Shown here: positions 38,727 through 47,735 of the stretch, piece after piece
Numbering within the stretch: the first letter of the stretch is position 1
Layout of the letters: each line of letters begins with the position of its first letter
Assembly: GCF_000006445.2 (NCBI RefSeq)
Contig: NC_006049.2
Span: forward strand, 1,364,001-1,428,000
DNA: 64,000 nucleotides
DNA from: Debaryomyces hansenii CBS767
Taxonomy: Eukaryota; Ascomycota; Pichiomycetes; Serinales; Debaryomycetaceae
Direction of reading: 5' to 3'
The notes under the pieces: model-generated
Told to the model about the DNA's origin: nothing
Databases searched by the model: none
Seen by the model: only the letters and a program-made list of their open reading frames with translations
Position numbers and translations under genes: made by a program

Positions 38727-39998
38727 CTAATTCAATGAAGAAGCCTTCTCATATAATAAATCAACAATGTTAGACAAATTGTTTACAAGACCAAAAGAGG
38801 CTTCGTAAGTAGCATCTTTTCTTGGTTCATCGTAAATAATCAACCAGCCATTTCCTTGGTCTAGGACACCATAGAAAACCTTGTCTAAGATCATTTGAGA
38901 TAATTTGCCTTCAACTTGTTGTAAGTTTAAGCCGATTGTCTGAGAAATATGTGACAATTCAACACAGCTGTAAGATTCAATAATCTTCAATAAGTTTTGT
39001 TCTAATAAGTTATCATATAAGACATTGAAGTTACTCTTGATAATTGGGTCAGATCTTAATTCTTGTGAGTATGTAGAAAGTGATGTTTCAAAATCCTTCA
39101 AGGATCTATTAGAATAGGCAGTAGCGATGGACTTCATTGCATCAATATCTTTTGACTGATATTTAAGAACATTCTTACTACCTAAGATAGTATTAACATC
39201 ATCGATGAGATTTAACATAATCTTGGTTAATAACATGTATTTTAAGATAACAATTGCTTTATCATCATCCTGAGAATTGAAGCCTTCAAAAGCTTCGTAA
39301 AAATATGAAAATGCAGTTTTGTAATCCTTATCCTCTAAGTTCAAAATACCACTTTGACAATCCAACTCTGCTTGCAATAATGTTGGACAATATATTGAAT
39401 TAGCGGATGTTCTTGCACTCGTCAACGCAGCTTTTGCTTTTGGAATATTCCTCAAAGCATGGAACAATTTGGATTCCAATAATTGAACCTCAACTAAAGA
39501 TGATTTATCATCTAATTTCTTATATTCTCGTAACAAATCCGTTATAATTCTTAACGCATCCTGATATGATCCTTTTTGATATAATAACGCAGATAATTTC
39601 AATTGTAATGATTGTCTTAAAAATGATAACTTATTTTCAACGGACCATTCAATACTATCTTTAGTCGCTTGGATTTGTAATTCAAGAGCATCAGAAATAT
39701 TATCAAAGTACTCAATAAGGGTTTTTACGATCTTTGCCGTCTTGGACTTAGCAAAATTCCCCAAAACAGCTCTAGAATACGCAAGTAGTTCATTTAACTT
39801 ATCTGGTTGTTTCTGATTCTGGTATATCTTACCTAGTTCCAATATAGCCGCTTCCTGATCTTGTAAAACCTTAGACGTGGGTTGTCCAGAACTCTCCTTT
39901 GACAAAATTATCTCTTGATATTTCGATTCGGCTTCTTTAAAGTTCTCATTAGATGAGGCCGCTCTAGCTTGTTCTAATAATGTTGAGGACTCGGTCAT
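38727..39998 (-). CDS. RPN6: RPN6, 26S proteasome lid subunit
   Basis: 423 residues from the ATG at complement 39996-39998; upstream in-frame codons open with GTG. S. cerevisiae Rpn6 has 434. TPR-like helical repeats run through most of the protein (LGKIYQNQKQPDKL, LRQSLQLKLSALLYQKGSYQDAL, AKAALTSARTSANSIYCP), and a PCI domain lies at about 300-400 (NLLEQNLLKIIESYSCVELSHI, the winged helix). Rpn6 clamps the lid to the 20S core. A PACE-like element is 57 bp upstream. Confidence 0.96.
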   Translation of the reverse strand: MTESSTLLEQARAASSNENFKEAESKYQEIILSKESSGQPTSKVLQDQEAAILELGKIYQNQKQPDKLNELLAYSRAVLGNFAKSKTAKIVKTLIEYFDNISDALELQIQATKDSIEWSVENKLSFLRQSLQLKLSALLYQKGSYQDALRIITDLLREYKKLDDKSSLVEVQLLESKLFHALRNIPKAKAALTSARTSANSIYCPTLLQAELDCQSGILNLEDKDYKTAFSYFYEAFEGFNSQDDDKAIVILKYMLLTKIMLNLIDDVNTILGSKNVLKYQSKDIDAMKSIATAYSNRSLKDFETSLSTYSQELRSDPIIKSNFNVLYDNLLEQNLLKIIESYSCVELSHISQTIGLNLQQVEGKLSQMILDKVFYGVLDQGNGWLIIYDEPRKDATYEASFGLVNNLSNIVDLLYEKASSLN

Positions 39999-40054
39999 TA
40001 TACAAATATTGATTACAATTGAATTCACCCGTTTATCTTGAGTTGTTAACTATG

Positions 40055-40063
40055 TTTGCCATC
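40055..40063 (-). promoter_or_regulatory. PACE-like Rpn4 element upstream of RPN6
   Basis: On the minus strand GATGGCAAA, differing from the canonical GGTGGCAAA by one base, 57-65 bp before the RPN6 start. In yeasts Rpn4 uses this element to coordinate proteasome genes. Confidence 0.5.
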
Positions 40064-40181
40064 AGATTTTCAATCAATACCGACCCTCGGTTACCCGGAA
40101 TTTTTATTTTTGTTGATGTATTTTAAGTATTGAACTTTTAGAACATAAAACCAACTTATTGCAAAGAGTATAGCGATAAAA

Positions 40182-41549
40182 ATGTTGAGCTGCAAGGTGC
40201 CGAGGCAGCTTATGAGACGGAATCTTTTGAAAAATATTGGTATTGGTTCAAATTTTTCGAGATCGATTCAAAATCCAGTATTCTTGAGATACTACTCCAA
40301 GAAATCACCATTTCCATTAAATCCTAAGGAACTACAAGAAAAGAAGAACTTAGAGAAACTTCCTAAATGGCGTCAATGGGGTATTTATTTCCAATCCAAA
40401 GAATTTAAAAAAGGCATGACTGTATACTATGTTTCTGCGTTCGTGATATTTTTGGCTTGTTTTTACTACTACATGCGAGATAGATATTATGAGGACATAC
40501 AAATGAAGCATATAAGAAAAAAATATACTGAAGATGCATCAAGTTTATCTGAGTATGAGTACTTAAAGTTGAAAGCACTTAGTAACGATAAGTTGAAACC
40601 AAGAGAAGAAAAAAAATTCCGTATTTATCAAATGATGAGAAAGGAATACAGAAGGAAAAATTTATTCAACAAGGATTCGATGTTTGAACCAACCCCTGAA
40701 GAATTAGAAGAATGGTATAGTAAACAAGCTAGAAAGGGAGTAAAAAAGATTCCAACTATTGAAAAAGAGGGTGAAAACGAAAATGAACCTTCAGAGCCAT
40801 ACAAGAATTTTAGTAACCCAAATATTGTTCCTCCTCAGAATACTACAGAATTTTTTGAACAAATTGCCAAAGTATATGATGACCAAATCAAGTGGGAAGA
40901 GAGAGGTATGTTTTTAGGTATGCGTCGTAGATGGTTAATGAGACAGTTAACAGGTGATGTGTTAGAAGTCGCCTGTGGAACTGGTAGAAATATACCATAT
41001 TTGTACCCTGAAAATATTGATTCTATCACATTTTTAGACTCTTCTCAAGAAATGGTGAATATAACCCAGAAAAAGTTTAGAAAGAGCTACCCAAAATATC
41101 AAAAAGCAGCATTCACAGTCGGCAAAGCTGAAGACTTAGTGGAACTTGCAGGTGGAGATAATCCCGTTCAATACGATACAATCATAGAAGCATTTGGATT
41201 ATGTGCCCATGAGGACCCAGTTAAAGCATTGCAGAACATGTCCAAATTATTAAGGCCAGGAGGGAGAATAGTTTTGCTCGAACATGGCAGAAGTAATTGG
41301 GATTTCATTAATAATCATCTAGATTTTAGATCTGATAAGAGAATGAAAACATGGGCCTGTAGATGGAATTTGGATATCGGTGAGTTAATTGATGATGCCG
41401 GTTTGGACATCACTTACGAGAAGAGGGTTCATTTAGGATCCACTTGGTTACTAGTTTGTAAAAGACCAGAAGATCCGATCAAAATTGAAGAAAAACCATT
41501 TTTGAATAAATTATTTGGTACCGAAGTAACTCCAATCAAAAAGAAATAG
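40182..41549 (+). CDS. OMS1: OMS1, mitochondrial inner-membrane methyltransferase-like protein
   Basis: 455 residues. The N-terminus is Arg-rich (RQLMRRNLLKN) and serves as a presequence; a membrane span lies at about 80-98 (MTVYYVSAFVIFLACFYYYM). The C-terminal domain is a class I methyltransferase with motif I VLEVACGTGRNIP (about 260-272), a DSSQEMV acidic loop, IIEAFGLCAHED and LRPGGRIVLLEHGR. Oms1 is known as a high-copy suppressor of oxa1 mutants and takes part in Cox1/complex IV biogenesis; its substrate is not known to me. Convergent with TMA17 (38 bp). Confidence 0.92.
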   Translation: MLSCKVPRQLMRRNLLKNIGIGSNFSRSIQNPVFLRYYSKKSPFPLNPKELQEKKNLEKLPKWRQWGIYFQSKEFKKGMTVYYVSAFVIFLACFYYYMRDRYYEDIQMKHIRKKYTEDASSLSEYEYLKLKALSNDKLKPREEKKFRIYQMMRKEYRRKNLFNKDSMFEPTPEELEEWYSKQARKGVKKIPTIEKEGENENEPSEPYKNFSNPNIVPPQNTTEFFEQIAKVYDDQIKWEERGMFLGMRRRWLMRQLTGDVLEVACGTGRNIPYLYPENIDSITFLDSSQEMVNITQKKFRKSYPKYQKAAFTVGKAEDLVELAGGDNPVQYDTIIEAFGLCAHEDPVKALQNMSKLLRPGGRIVLLEHGRSNWDFINNHLDFRSDKRMKTWACRWNLDIGELIDDAGLDITYEKRVHLGSTWLLVCKRPEDPIKIEEKPFLNKLFGTEVTPIKKK

Positions 41550-41587
41550 ATATTGTAAATAAAATGTATATATAATAATTAGTATAA

Positions 41588-41950
41588 TCAAAGATAGACA
41601 CCATTGTCTTCTTTCCCTGACTCCAGTGTTACTAATCCCCTTCTCTTCAATTCTTCATTCAACGCAACCAATCGCTGGTTCTGATTTTCAATTACTATCG
41701 TATTTTCTTCGATAGATTCACTATATAAATCCAAGTCATTCTTCAATTGGTCGTGACTTTCGCTTTCTTTTAAATTAGATATCTCTTCCTTGGTAGATAT
41801 TATTTCATTTTCTAATATATCATCAGTGTCTTCTAATTTGGAAATAGAATTTATTAACTGATTTTTTATTGAATGAAGATTTTCATCTGATAAATCCTTT
41901 ATTGCGATTTGGAACTCATTTATATTTATTGGTTTAGTTTCTGCTGACAT
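41588..41950 (-). CDS. TMA17: TMA17/ADC17, proteasome assembly chaperone
   Basis: 120 residues, hydrophilic and largely coiled coil. The N-terminal motif PININEFQIAIKDLSDENL followed by IKNQLINSISKLEDTDD matches Tma17/Adc17, which aids pairing of Rpt3 with Rpt6 during base assembly under stress. The C-terminal half has the LDLYSESIEENTIVIENQN heptads of the family. It is shorter than the S. cerevisiae protein (150), lacking its extended tail. TMA17 is YDL110C there, next to RRP42 (YDL111C); here the two are 14 kb apart. Confidence 0.82.
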   Translation of the reverse strand: MSAETKPININEFQIAIKDLSDENLHSIKNQLINSISKLEDTDDILENEIISTKEEISNLKESESHDQLKNDLDLYSESIEENTIVIENQNQRLVALNEELKRRGLVTLESGKEDNGVYL

Positions 41951-42100
41951 TATTACGAAGTTGAATGAATCAAATTATTGAATTTTTGCTGCTGTGATCT
42001 TTTTCAAAATTTGTAGTACGCATGAGCTCGAAAATTTTATCAACAAGTAAATTTTGCAGAACTTAACTAAAACTATCCCGTCATACTTCCTTACCTCAAC

Positions 42101-43336
42101 ATGTTAAAGAGTTTGATACGGAAGCAATGCACGCATATTACTCTATTTCCAGGGGTGTTAAAAGAAACGAGGTTATTTAGGTCCTATTCCACTCAAACCA
42201 ATGACACTATTAGTATAGATGATTTGCCCCAAATTCATCCATTACTTTTGAAAAGAGCCGAATCGATGAAAGATGAATTTAAAATTCTAGAAACAAAAAT
42301 ATCCGAAGGTTCCTTCGACCAGGAAACCAATGTTAAGTTCTCAAATATATCGGTTATCTTGGACAATTATCATAAATATCAACATGAGATTGAAAACCTT
42401 CAATCTTTGTTAGAAATTTTGCATGAGGAAGAAGATGCCGAAATGGTACATGAAGCATCGAATGAATTAAAGGAAGTAATACCAAAAGTATTCAATTTTA
42501 CAAAAGTACTTCAAAGCAGACTTTTACCGCCAGTTACGCATAGTGATAGACCTGCCATGTTGGAATTAAGACCTGGAGTTGGGGGATCTGAGGCTGCATT
42601 GTTCGCTGGTGACTTATTAAATATGTATATCAATTTTGCCAATCATATGAAATGGAAATGGACCATGATACTGGAAAGCCACGGTAATAATGGTAGCGTG
42701 AATGAAGCTATAATAAGTATCGATAATCCTGGTGCATATAGCATACTAAGACACGAAAGTGGTGTTCACAGAGTACAGAGAATTCCTAGCACTGAAACTA
42801 AAGGTAGGATACATACTTCCACTGCAGCAGTTGTCGTATTACCCAAAATGTCGGAAGGTACTGAATCGTCCTTGAAGGATGATGAAAGGCAATTTCAACC
42901 TGGAGAAGTTAGAATCGACACGATGAGGGCAGGTGGGAAAGGAGGCCAGCATGTCAACACAACTGACTCGGCTGTTCGTCTTACGCATATTCCAACGGGA
43001 ATTCAAGTTCAGCAACAAGATGAAAGATCTCAACCTAAGAATAAGGCTAAAGCATTTTCTATTTTAAGAGCAAGGTTAGCTGCGTTAGAAAGAGATAAGG
43101 AAATAGCAGAACAAAGGAAATTGAGAACTGATCAGGTCACAACAACTGATAGATCTGACAAGATTAGAACATATAACTATCCTCAAAATAGAGTCACTGA
43201 TCACAGATGTGGATTTTCTTTATATGATATTGATGGGTGTATGGAGGGCTATAGACTCAATGAAATTGTTGAAAACGTTGAGCAACATGAATTCGAAGAA
43301 AGACTCGAAGATCTAATTGCAAAAAATAAATCTTAA
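42101..43336 (+). CDS. MRF1: MRF1, mitochondrial peptide chain release factor 1
   Basis: 411 residues. A presequence of about 30 residues is followed by a helical domain 1. The release-factor core contains LELRPGVGGSEAALFAGDL, the recognition loop region around HRVQRIPSTETKGRIHTS, and the catalytic GGQ at 281-283 in RAGGKGGQHVNTTDSAVR. The end has TYNYPQNRVTDHRCG. It releases proteins from mitochondrial ribosomes at UAA/UAG. Codon 191 is CTG (42671-42673) at the place where bacterial RF1 has Ser in the WRVEIMSASEG segment, which supports CUG-Ser decoding. Confidence 0.95.
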   Translation: MLKSLIRKQCTHITLFPGVLKETRLFRSYSTQTNDTISIDDLPQIHPLLLKRAESMKDEFKILETKISEGSFDQETNVKFSNISVILDNYHKYQHEIENLQSLLEILHEEEDAEMVHEASNELKEVIPKVFNFTKVLQSRLLPPVTHSDRPAMLELRPGVGGSEAALFAGDLLNMYINFANHMKWKWTMILESHGNNGSVNEAIISIDNPGAYSILRHESGVHRVQRIPSTETKGRIHTSTAAVVVLPKMSEGTESSLKDDERQFQPGEVRIDTMRAGGKGGQHVNTTDSAVRLTHIPTGIQVQQQDERSQPKNKAKAFSILRARLAALERDKEIAEQRKLRTDQVTTTDRSDKIRTYNYPQNRVTDHRCGFSLYDIDGCMEGYRLNEIVENVEQHEFEERLEDLIAKNKS

Positions 43337-43864
43337 ACCTTGTACAAAGTTCTTCTAGATTTTCATGTAAATACAGACTTAATATAATCTCTTTCAATAG
43401 AACCGTAAACTAATGTTAAGTTTGAGACTCTATTACTCAACATTGTAGGTATAAAGTATTTAAGGTACTTTGGACTATTATGACTTACAAAAATATGATA
43501 ACCCATACACCACGATCTACGAAAAGTTAGAAATTATAAAATGGTGATTAGGTAGTTGCATCATTGATAATAGACACATTACTTTTCATACACAACATTC
43601 TTAGCTTAGGTTCAAAATATATAACACGAGTTTTTGGGAGCGTGTTTTATTTACCCTCAATATTTTCTCGAAATGCACAAAAACCTTGAGGAAAAAAGCT
43701 AAGTGTCTTCAGGGTTTTCAGTATTGGCATTATTGCATCTCATCTAACGATACTTATAGTTGCATTATTTCTTTGTCGTTTTCATATGTTGGTTAATTAA
43801 CCTATAGACACTCGCTTATTAAAACAATAATTCTTGTACAAAGACGATATAAATTAACATAAGT
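43337..43864. other. 528-bp intergenic region MRF1 to p24 gene
   Basis: No gene seen. It contains an inverted repeat CCTCAA (43655-43660) and TTGAGG (43686-43691) and a 12-bp perfect palindrome GGTTAATTAACC at 43791-43802, 62 bp before the p24 start. Probable promoter of the p24 gene. Confidence 0.5.
43791..43802. promoter_or_regulatory. 12-bp palindrome GGTTAATTAACC
   Basis: Perfect palindrome 62 bp upstream of the p24 gene start. It contains the homeodomain-like core TTAATTAA. The binding factor is unknown; it could be chance in AT-rich DNA. Confidence 0.3.
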
Positions 43865-44803
43865 ATGAGTGATCTATTTCAACTTTTGTTGACCGCATGG
43901 GTTACAAGTATGGTAATGATTCAAACATATGGGTTAGGACTCATAGTGACTCCGCATCTGGTGGGCGATAACAAAAAATATTCAAGCATTAATAATTTAC
44001 TAAACTGTGTGAGTTATCCAACGGTAAAAGACGATATAATAATATTAACTGTTGATAGTGGAGAAAAATTACCGTCACAAGTTTTGAATATGAATATATT
44101 TGATTCAGAAAATAATAAGATCAGATACAAGGGAGATATATCAGAAGAGATGAATTTAATATTTACGAATTTAAATAATCCACTGCAAATTAATCGCAAT
44201 TACGCCGATTCTCCAGATAAACGTAATATACTAAACAAGATTCATCTAGGGCGTAATAAGGAACAAGAAAGGGTTGATGAACTCATGAATAGTGATACTG
44301 GTAAATCTTTGATCTACATATGTTTTGATAACTTGTATCTGGATAAATCGTGGTCATTTCAACCACAAGATAGGGACGTTGAAATATTCGTTGATATTAA
44401 AAACATGACAACTATAAAGCAAACTAATTATAACCTATATGCGCAGTATTTTAAGAAATTCAAGTATAATTCTGATCAAGGTGTTGATGCCAAAAATAAT
44501 GAAAAGAAAAGTAAGAAGGAAGGTACGGATAAAACTCTTAAAAAGGATTTCACACAAAATGACTTTGAAAATAACATTAAACTATTGGAATCAGAATTAA
44601 GCGATATTGTGGAAAACTTAAAAAATTCAGAATTGATATTGACAAACCTAATGGAACAAGAATCGAAATTAAGAGATGCAAATGAAAGAATATTCTCTGA
44701 GTACACAAAAGTCTCTATCATTATGATAGTAGCAATTAGTATATTTGGTATGGCACAATTAGTATATTTTAGATGTTATCTAAAAAAGAGAAAATATTTA
44801 TAG
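43865..44803 (+). CDS. p24/EMP24 family cargo receptor (Erp-like), unusually long
   Basis: 312 residues, against about 200-215 for most p24 proteins. A signal peptide covers about 1-25, then a GOLD domain, whose typical strand ends IYICFDNLYLDKSWSF and VEIFVDI. A long coiled-coil neck (about 225-280) precedes a single membrane span (KVSIIMIVAISIFGMAQLVYF) and a short cytosolic tail ending KRKYL. That tail fits the KxKxx COPI retrieval signal. The extra length lies in the GOLD domain loops (Asn-rich, about 95-145) and a Lys-rich linker (NNEKKSKKEGTDKTLKK). Which Erp subtype it is cannot be told. Convergent with RRP4. Confidence 0.8.
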   Translation: MSDLFQLLLTAWVTSMVMIQTYGLGLIVTPHLVGDNKKYSSINNLLNCVSYPTVKDDIIILTVDSGEKLPSQVLNMNIFDSENNKIRYKGDISEEMNLIFTNLNNPLQINRNYADSPDKRNILNKIHLGRNKEQERVDELMNSDTGKSLIYICFDNLYLDKSWSFQPQDRDVEIFVDIKNMTTIKQTNYNLYAQYFKKFKYNSDQGVDAKNNEKKSKKEGTDKTLKKDFTQNDFENNIKLLESELSDIVENLKNSELILTNLMEQESKLRDANERIFSEYTKVSIIMIVAISIFGMAQLVYFRCYLKKRKYL

Positions 44804-44892
44804 CTTTATAGTCATTGCATCCGCTTTCCTATTCAATAGAATTTAATGTTTATTATAAATTTTTATACAGTCATCTAATTAATTAATGTACA

Positions 44893-45933
44893 TTAATTGC
44901 CTCTCATTTTTTCATTGTTTATTACATCTTGACATATGCTTGCCATTGCATCTTTATCTATCAACTTTCCAACGTTTGCATATGCCAAACTTGCTTCATA
45001 ACCCATCGTAATTCTTTGCTCCGTTATTCCAAGTTCACCATAACCCAAAGCCTTTATAACGTTATAATATCTGGTAATATTGCTACGGACCGAATTGGAA
45101 ATATTTGGATCATTTTTATCGGAATAAATTTCCCAAGAACTTTCTTCTTCTAATCTTGTAATTGAGACAGATCCTTGACCTGGATTATAAGACCCGTGAG
45201 CATCAATGGAAGCCTGTGCCTTATTAGAACTTGCATTGGCATTACTTTTTCCACTGCTGGAAGTTTTACTCAACCATATGTATCCATTAACTCCCAATAT
45301 CACACTTATATTCCCAGGCAAATTATGCGAATGGTTCTTTGATTTAATAATTAAATTTGAAGGAACCTTTACGAATATTCCATTTCTCAATTTTCCATAC
45401 TTCAAGGATCTGGTATGCAATGAAGCACTACCATTACTAAATATACTTTGCACTTCAGCGTTCAATAAATCACCCTCCTTCAAAAAACCTCTCATTTGTA
45501 ATTCATCACTTTCTGATTTTCTTCTCAAAACACCACCTGGTAAGTTGACTGATCCCAACATCAATATAGCGCTTTGTTTTGCTCCAATGTCAACTTTCCA
45601 CCTCTTTGGACCAACTTCAGTTATCCTTCCAACTATATGATCACCAGTTTCTGCCTGGTATCTGCCCCTCAAAGGAACAACACTTAATAATCTATTAACT
45701 CTAGAAACATTACCTGCAACGGAAGAATACGTTTTATCGTTTAAAAAGTATGTACCATGACCTTTCATCCAAACTGGATCATCAGTCACCAATTCACCTG
45801 GTGTTACAATAGATTGTTCATTTTTACTGGTTTCCTCCCCGTCTGACATTTCCACATCTGAATCAATGCCAATATCATGAGACTCCGGTTTGGTGATACT
45901 TATAACATCTGTAACATCCATCTCTAATACCAT
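44893..45933 (-). CDS. RRP4: RRP4, exosome cap subunit
   Basis: 346 residues, near the 359 of S. cerevisiae. The N-terminal 45 residues are acidic. The family core follows: LVTDDPVWMKGHGTY, an S1 domain (about 100-180; GDHIVGRITEVGPKRWKVDIGAKQ), then a KH-like domain with LPGNISVILGVNGYIWLS. The C-terminal helix region has ITRYYNVIKALG. Rrp4 is one of three S1/KH caps on the exosome ring and guides RNA to the channel. It is divergent from TRM5 with 166 bp between, the same pair as YHR069C/YHR070W. Confidence 0.95.
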   Translation of the reverse strand: MVLEMDVTDVISITKPESHDIGIDSDVEMSDGEETSKNEQSIVTPGELVTDDPVWMKGHGTYFLNDKTYSSVAGNVSRVNRLLSVVPLRGRYQAETGDHIVGRITEVGPKRWKVDIGAKQSAILMLGSVNLPGGVLRRKSESDELQMRGFLKEGDLLNAEVQSIFSNGSASLHTRSLKYGKLRNGIFVKVPSNLIIKSKNHSHNLPGNISVILGVNGYIWLSKTSSSGKSNANASSNKAQASIDAHGSYNPGQGSVSITRLEEESSWEIYSDKNDPNISNSVRSNITRYYNVIKALGYGELGITEQRITMGYEASLAYANVGKLIDKDAMASICQDVINNEKMRGN

Positions 45934-46099
45934 TATCTATTGTTTGGATTAGATTTTTATTCTCTTCTTTAATCTCATCGATATTCGAAAATTATATTGG
46001 GCGTGAAGCCCTGGTGCGCTCTGACATGGATTTTTTTTTTGAATTGAAAATTGTTTAGTTAGCCATAAGCCATAAGCCTTTTGGATCGTAGAATAGTGA

Positions 46100-47584
46100 A
46101 TGATTAGAAACCTTATTGGTAAATTTCATTTATTCGTGGCACCCAAGTTATTTCTTCATACTAGAAATTTTCATAGAATAAATAAAACGGATAGAAGAGA
46201 GTTTATGATGAGCAAGTTTGGTCCACCTATAGATAGATCAATGAAAATCTTAGATCGTTCATTCTTTCAAAAAGACGTAAATTTATTAGTTGCATCGTTC
46301 CCAGATCCTAAGTTTCTTGGCCAATTTGTTAAAACCTGTAAGCCTGATATTTTATATTTACCATCAATTAAGCACATCGTACCCGTTAATGAAAATTCCA
46401 AGGGAGTCCTATTAAGAGAAGACATTGAAGATATAAATGATTATAAGCTGAAGTTGTCACCCATCACAGTTGAAAAGATAAAAGAATATAATATCAGTAT
46501 TCAGCCGTATGTTTTACATTTGGATTACAAGTTCTGGAAAACGGACGATATTTTGAGAGCTGTTTTGCCGGAAGATTTGATAAGTGAAATTCCAACTGGG
46601 TTTGCACAAGCAGGACATGTTGCTCACTTGAATTTGAGAGACGAATTCAAGCCTTACGGAAGTTTGATTGGTCAAGTGATCTTAGATAAGAACTCAAAGG
46701 TTGAAACTGTAGTCGATAAGGTAGATACAATTGATACTAAATTCAGAACATTCAAAATGAATGTTTTAGCTGGCAAAGATGATTTACAAGTTGAACAAAG
46801 TGAAAGTGGTTGTCGCTTTAAATTCGATTTTAGTAAGGTATACTGGAACTCGAGATTGAATACGGAACACGAAAGACTAATCAACCAGTTCAAACCCAGA
46901 GATGTAGTTGGAGATGTATTTGCAGGTGTTGGTCCATTTGCAGTACCTGCTGGTAAGAAGGACGTACTTGTATTAGCCAATGACTTGAACCCAGAATCAT
47001 TCAAATATTTAAAAGAAAATATAATCTTGAATCACACAGATTCTTTTGTTAAGGCTTTTAATCTCGATGGTCGTGAATTTATTAGAAACTCACCAAGACT
47101 ATTATTGGAATGGTCTACCGAGCTGAAGACGGTAGAAAGAAAAAAATTAATTAAAAGAAGGAAAATGAATTCTGATTCGAATGAAAAATCTTCTACCAAA
47201 GACTATGAGGTAACAACAGTCAACATCCCGAAATATTTCAGTAATTATGTTATGAACTTGCCTGACTCTGCATTGACTTTCTTGGATGAATTTGTTGGTT
47301 TATACAGCGATCCTAAAGTGGAAAGCGTAATTCGTGAAATACCTGATTTCAAACTTCCTATTATAAACGTCCATTGTTTTGAGAAATACTCGCCCCATGA
47401 AGAACCCGAACCATCATTAGAGGAACTATATAAAAGGATTCACAAAAAAATTGTAGGGCTAATTGATCATGAAATACCATTAGAAAAATGTCTGTTTCAT
47501 TTAGTAAGAAGAGTAGCGCCTACAAAGCCAATGTTCTGTGTTAGCTTCGAACTACCTGAAGAAGTTGCATTTAGAAAGAAATAG
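46100..47584 (+). CDS. TRM5: TRM5, tRNA m1G37 methyltransferase
   Basis: 494 residues, near S. cerevisiae Trm5 (499). The N-terminal 35 residues are basic and Arg/His/Phe-rich, consistent with the dual mitochondrial and cytosolic or nuclear location known for Trm5. The catalytic part contains GQAGHVAHLNLRDE-like motif AQAGHVAHLNLRDEF, FDFSKVYWNSRLNTEH and the AdoMet-binding VGDVFAGVGPFAVPAGKK, followed by NDLNPESFKYLKENI and NLPDSALTFLDEF. It methylates N1 of G37, next to the anticodon, preventing frameshifting. Confidence 0.96.
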   Translation: MIRNLIGKFHLFVAPKLFLHTRNFHRINKTDRREFMMSKFGPPIDRSMKILDRSFFQKDVNLLVASFPDPKFLGQFVKTCKPDILYLPSIKHIVPVNENSKGVLLREDIEDINDYKLKLSPITVEKIKEYNISIQPYVLHLDYKFWKTDDILRAVLPEDLISEIPTGFAQAGHVAHLNLRDEFKPYGSLIGQVILDKNSKVETVVDKVDTIDTKFRTFKMNVLAGKDDLQVEQSESGCRFKFDFSKVYWNSRLNTEHERLINQFKPRDVVGDVFAGVGPFAVPAGKKDVLVLANDLNPESFKYLKENIILNHTDSFVKAFNLDGREFIRNSPRLLLEWSTELKTVERKKLIKRRKMNSDSNEKSSTKDYEVTTVNIPKYFSNYVMNLPDSALTFLDEFVGLYSDPKVESVIREIPDFKLPIINVHCFEKYSPHEEPEPSLEELYKRIHKKIVGLIDHEIPLEKCLFHLVRRVAPTKPMFCVSFELPEEVAFRKK

Positions 47585-47735
47585 GAGTAAATTATTTATG
47601 TACATAATATAATAATAAAAGTAAGATAATACATAATTTGCAACTATATATTTTGCGACCCTTTAAATATTTTACAACCAATTATACCAGCGGCTATTCG
47701 ATCATTTAATTTTATAAACCACGATTTGCGTAAAT

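Noticed and set aside
45206..45640. 144-codon plus-strand frame inside RRP4
   Set aside because: Antisense to conserved S1/KH coding sequence, hydrophobic only as a codon artefact.
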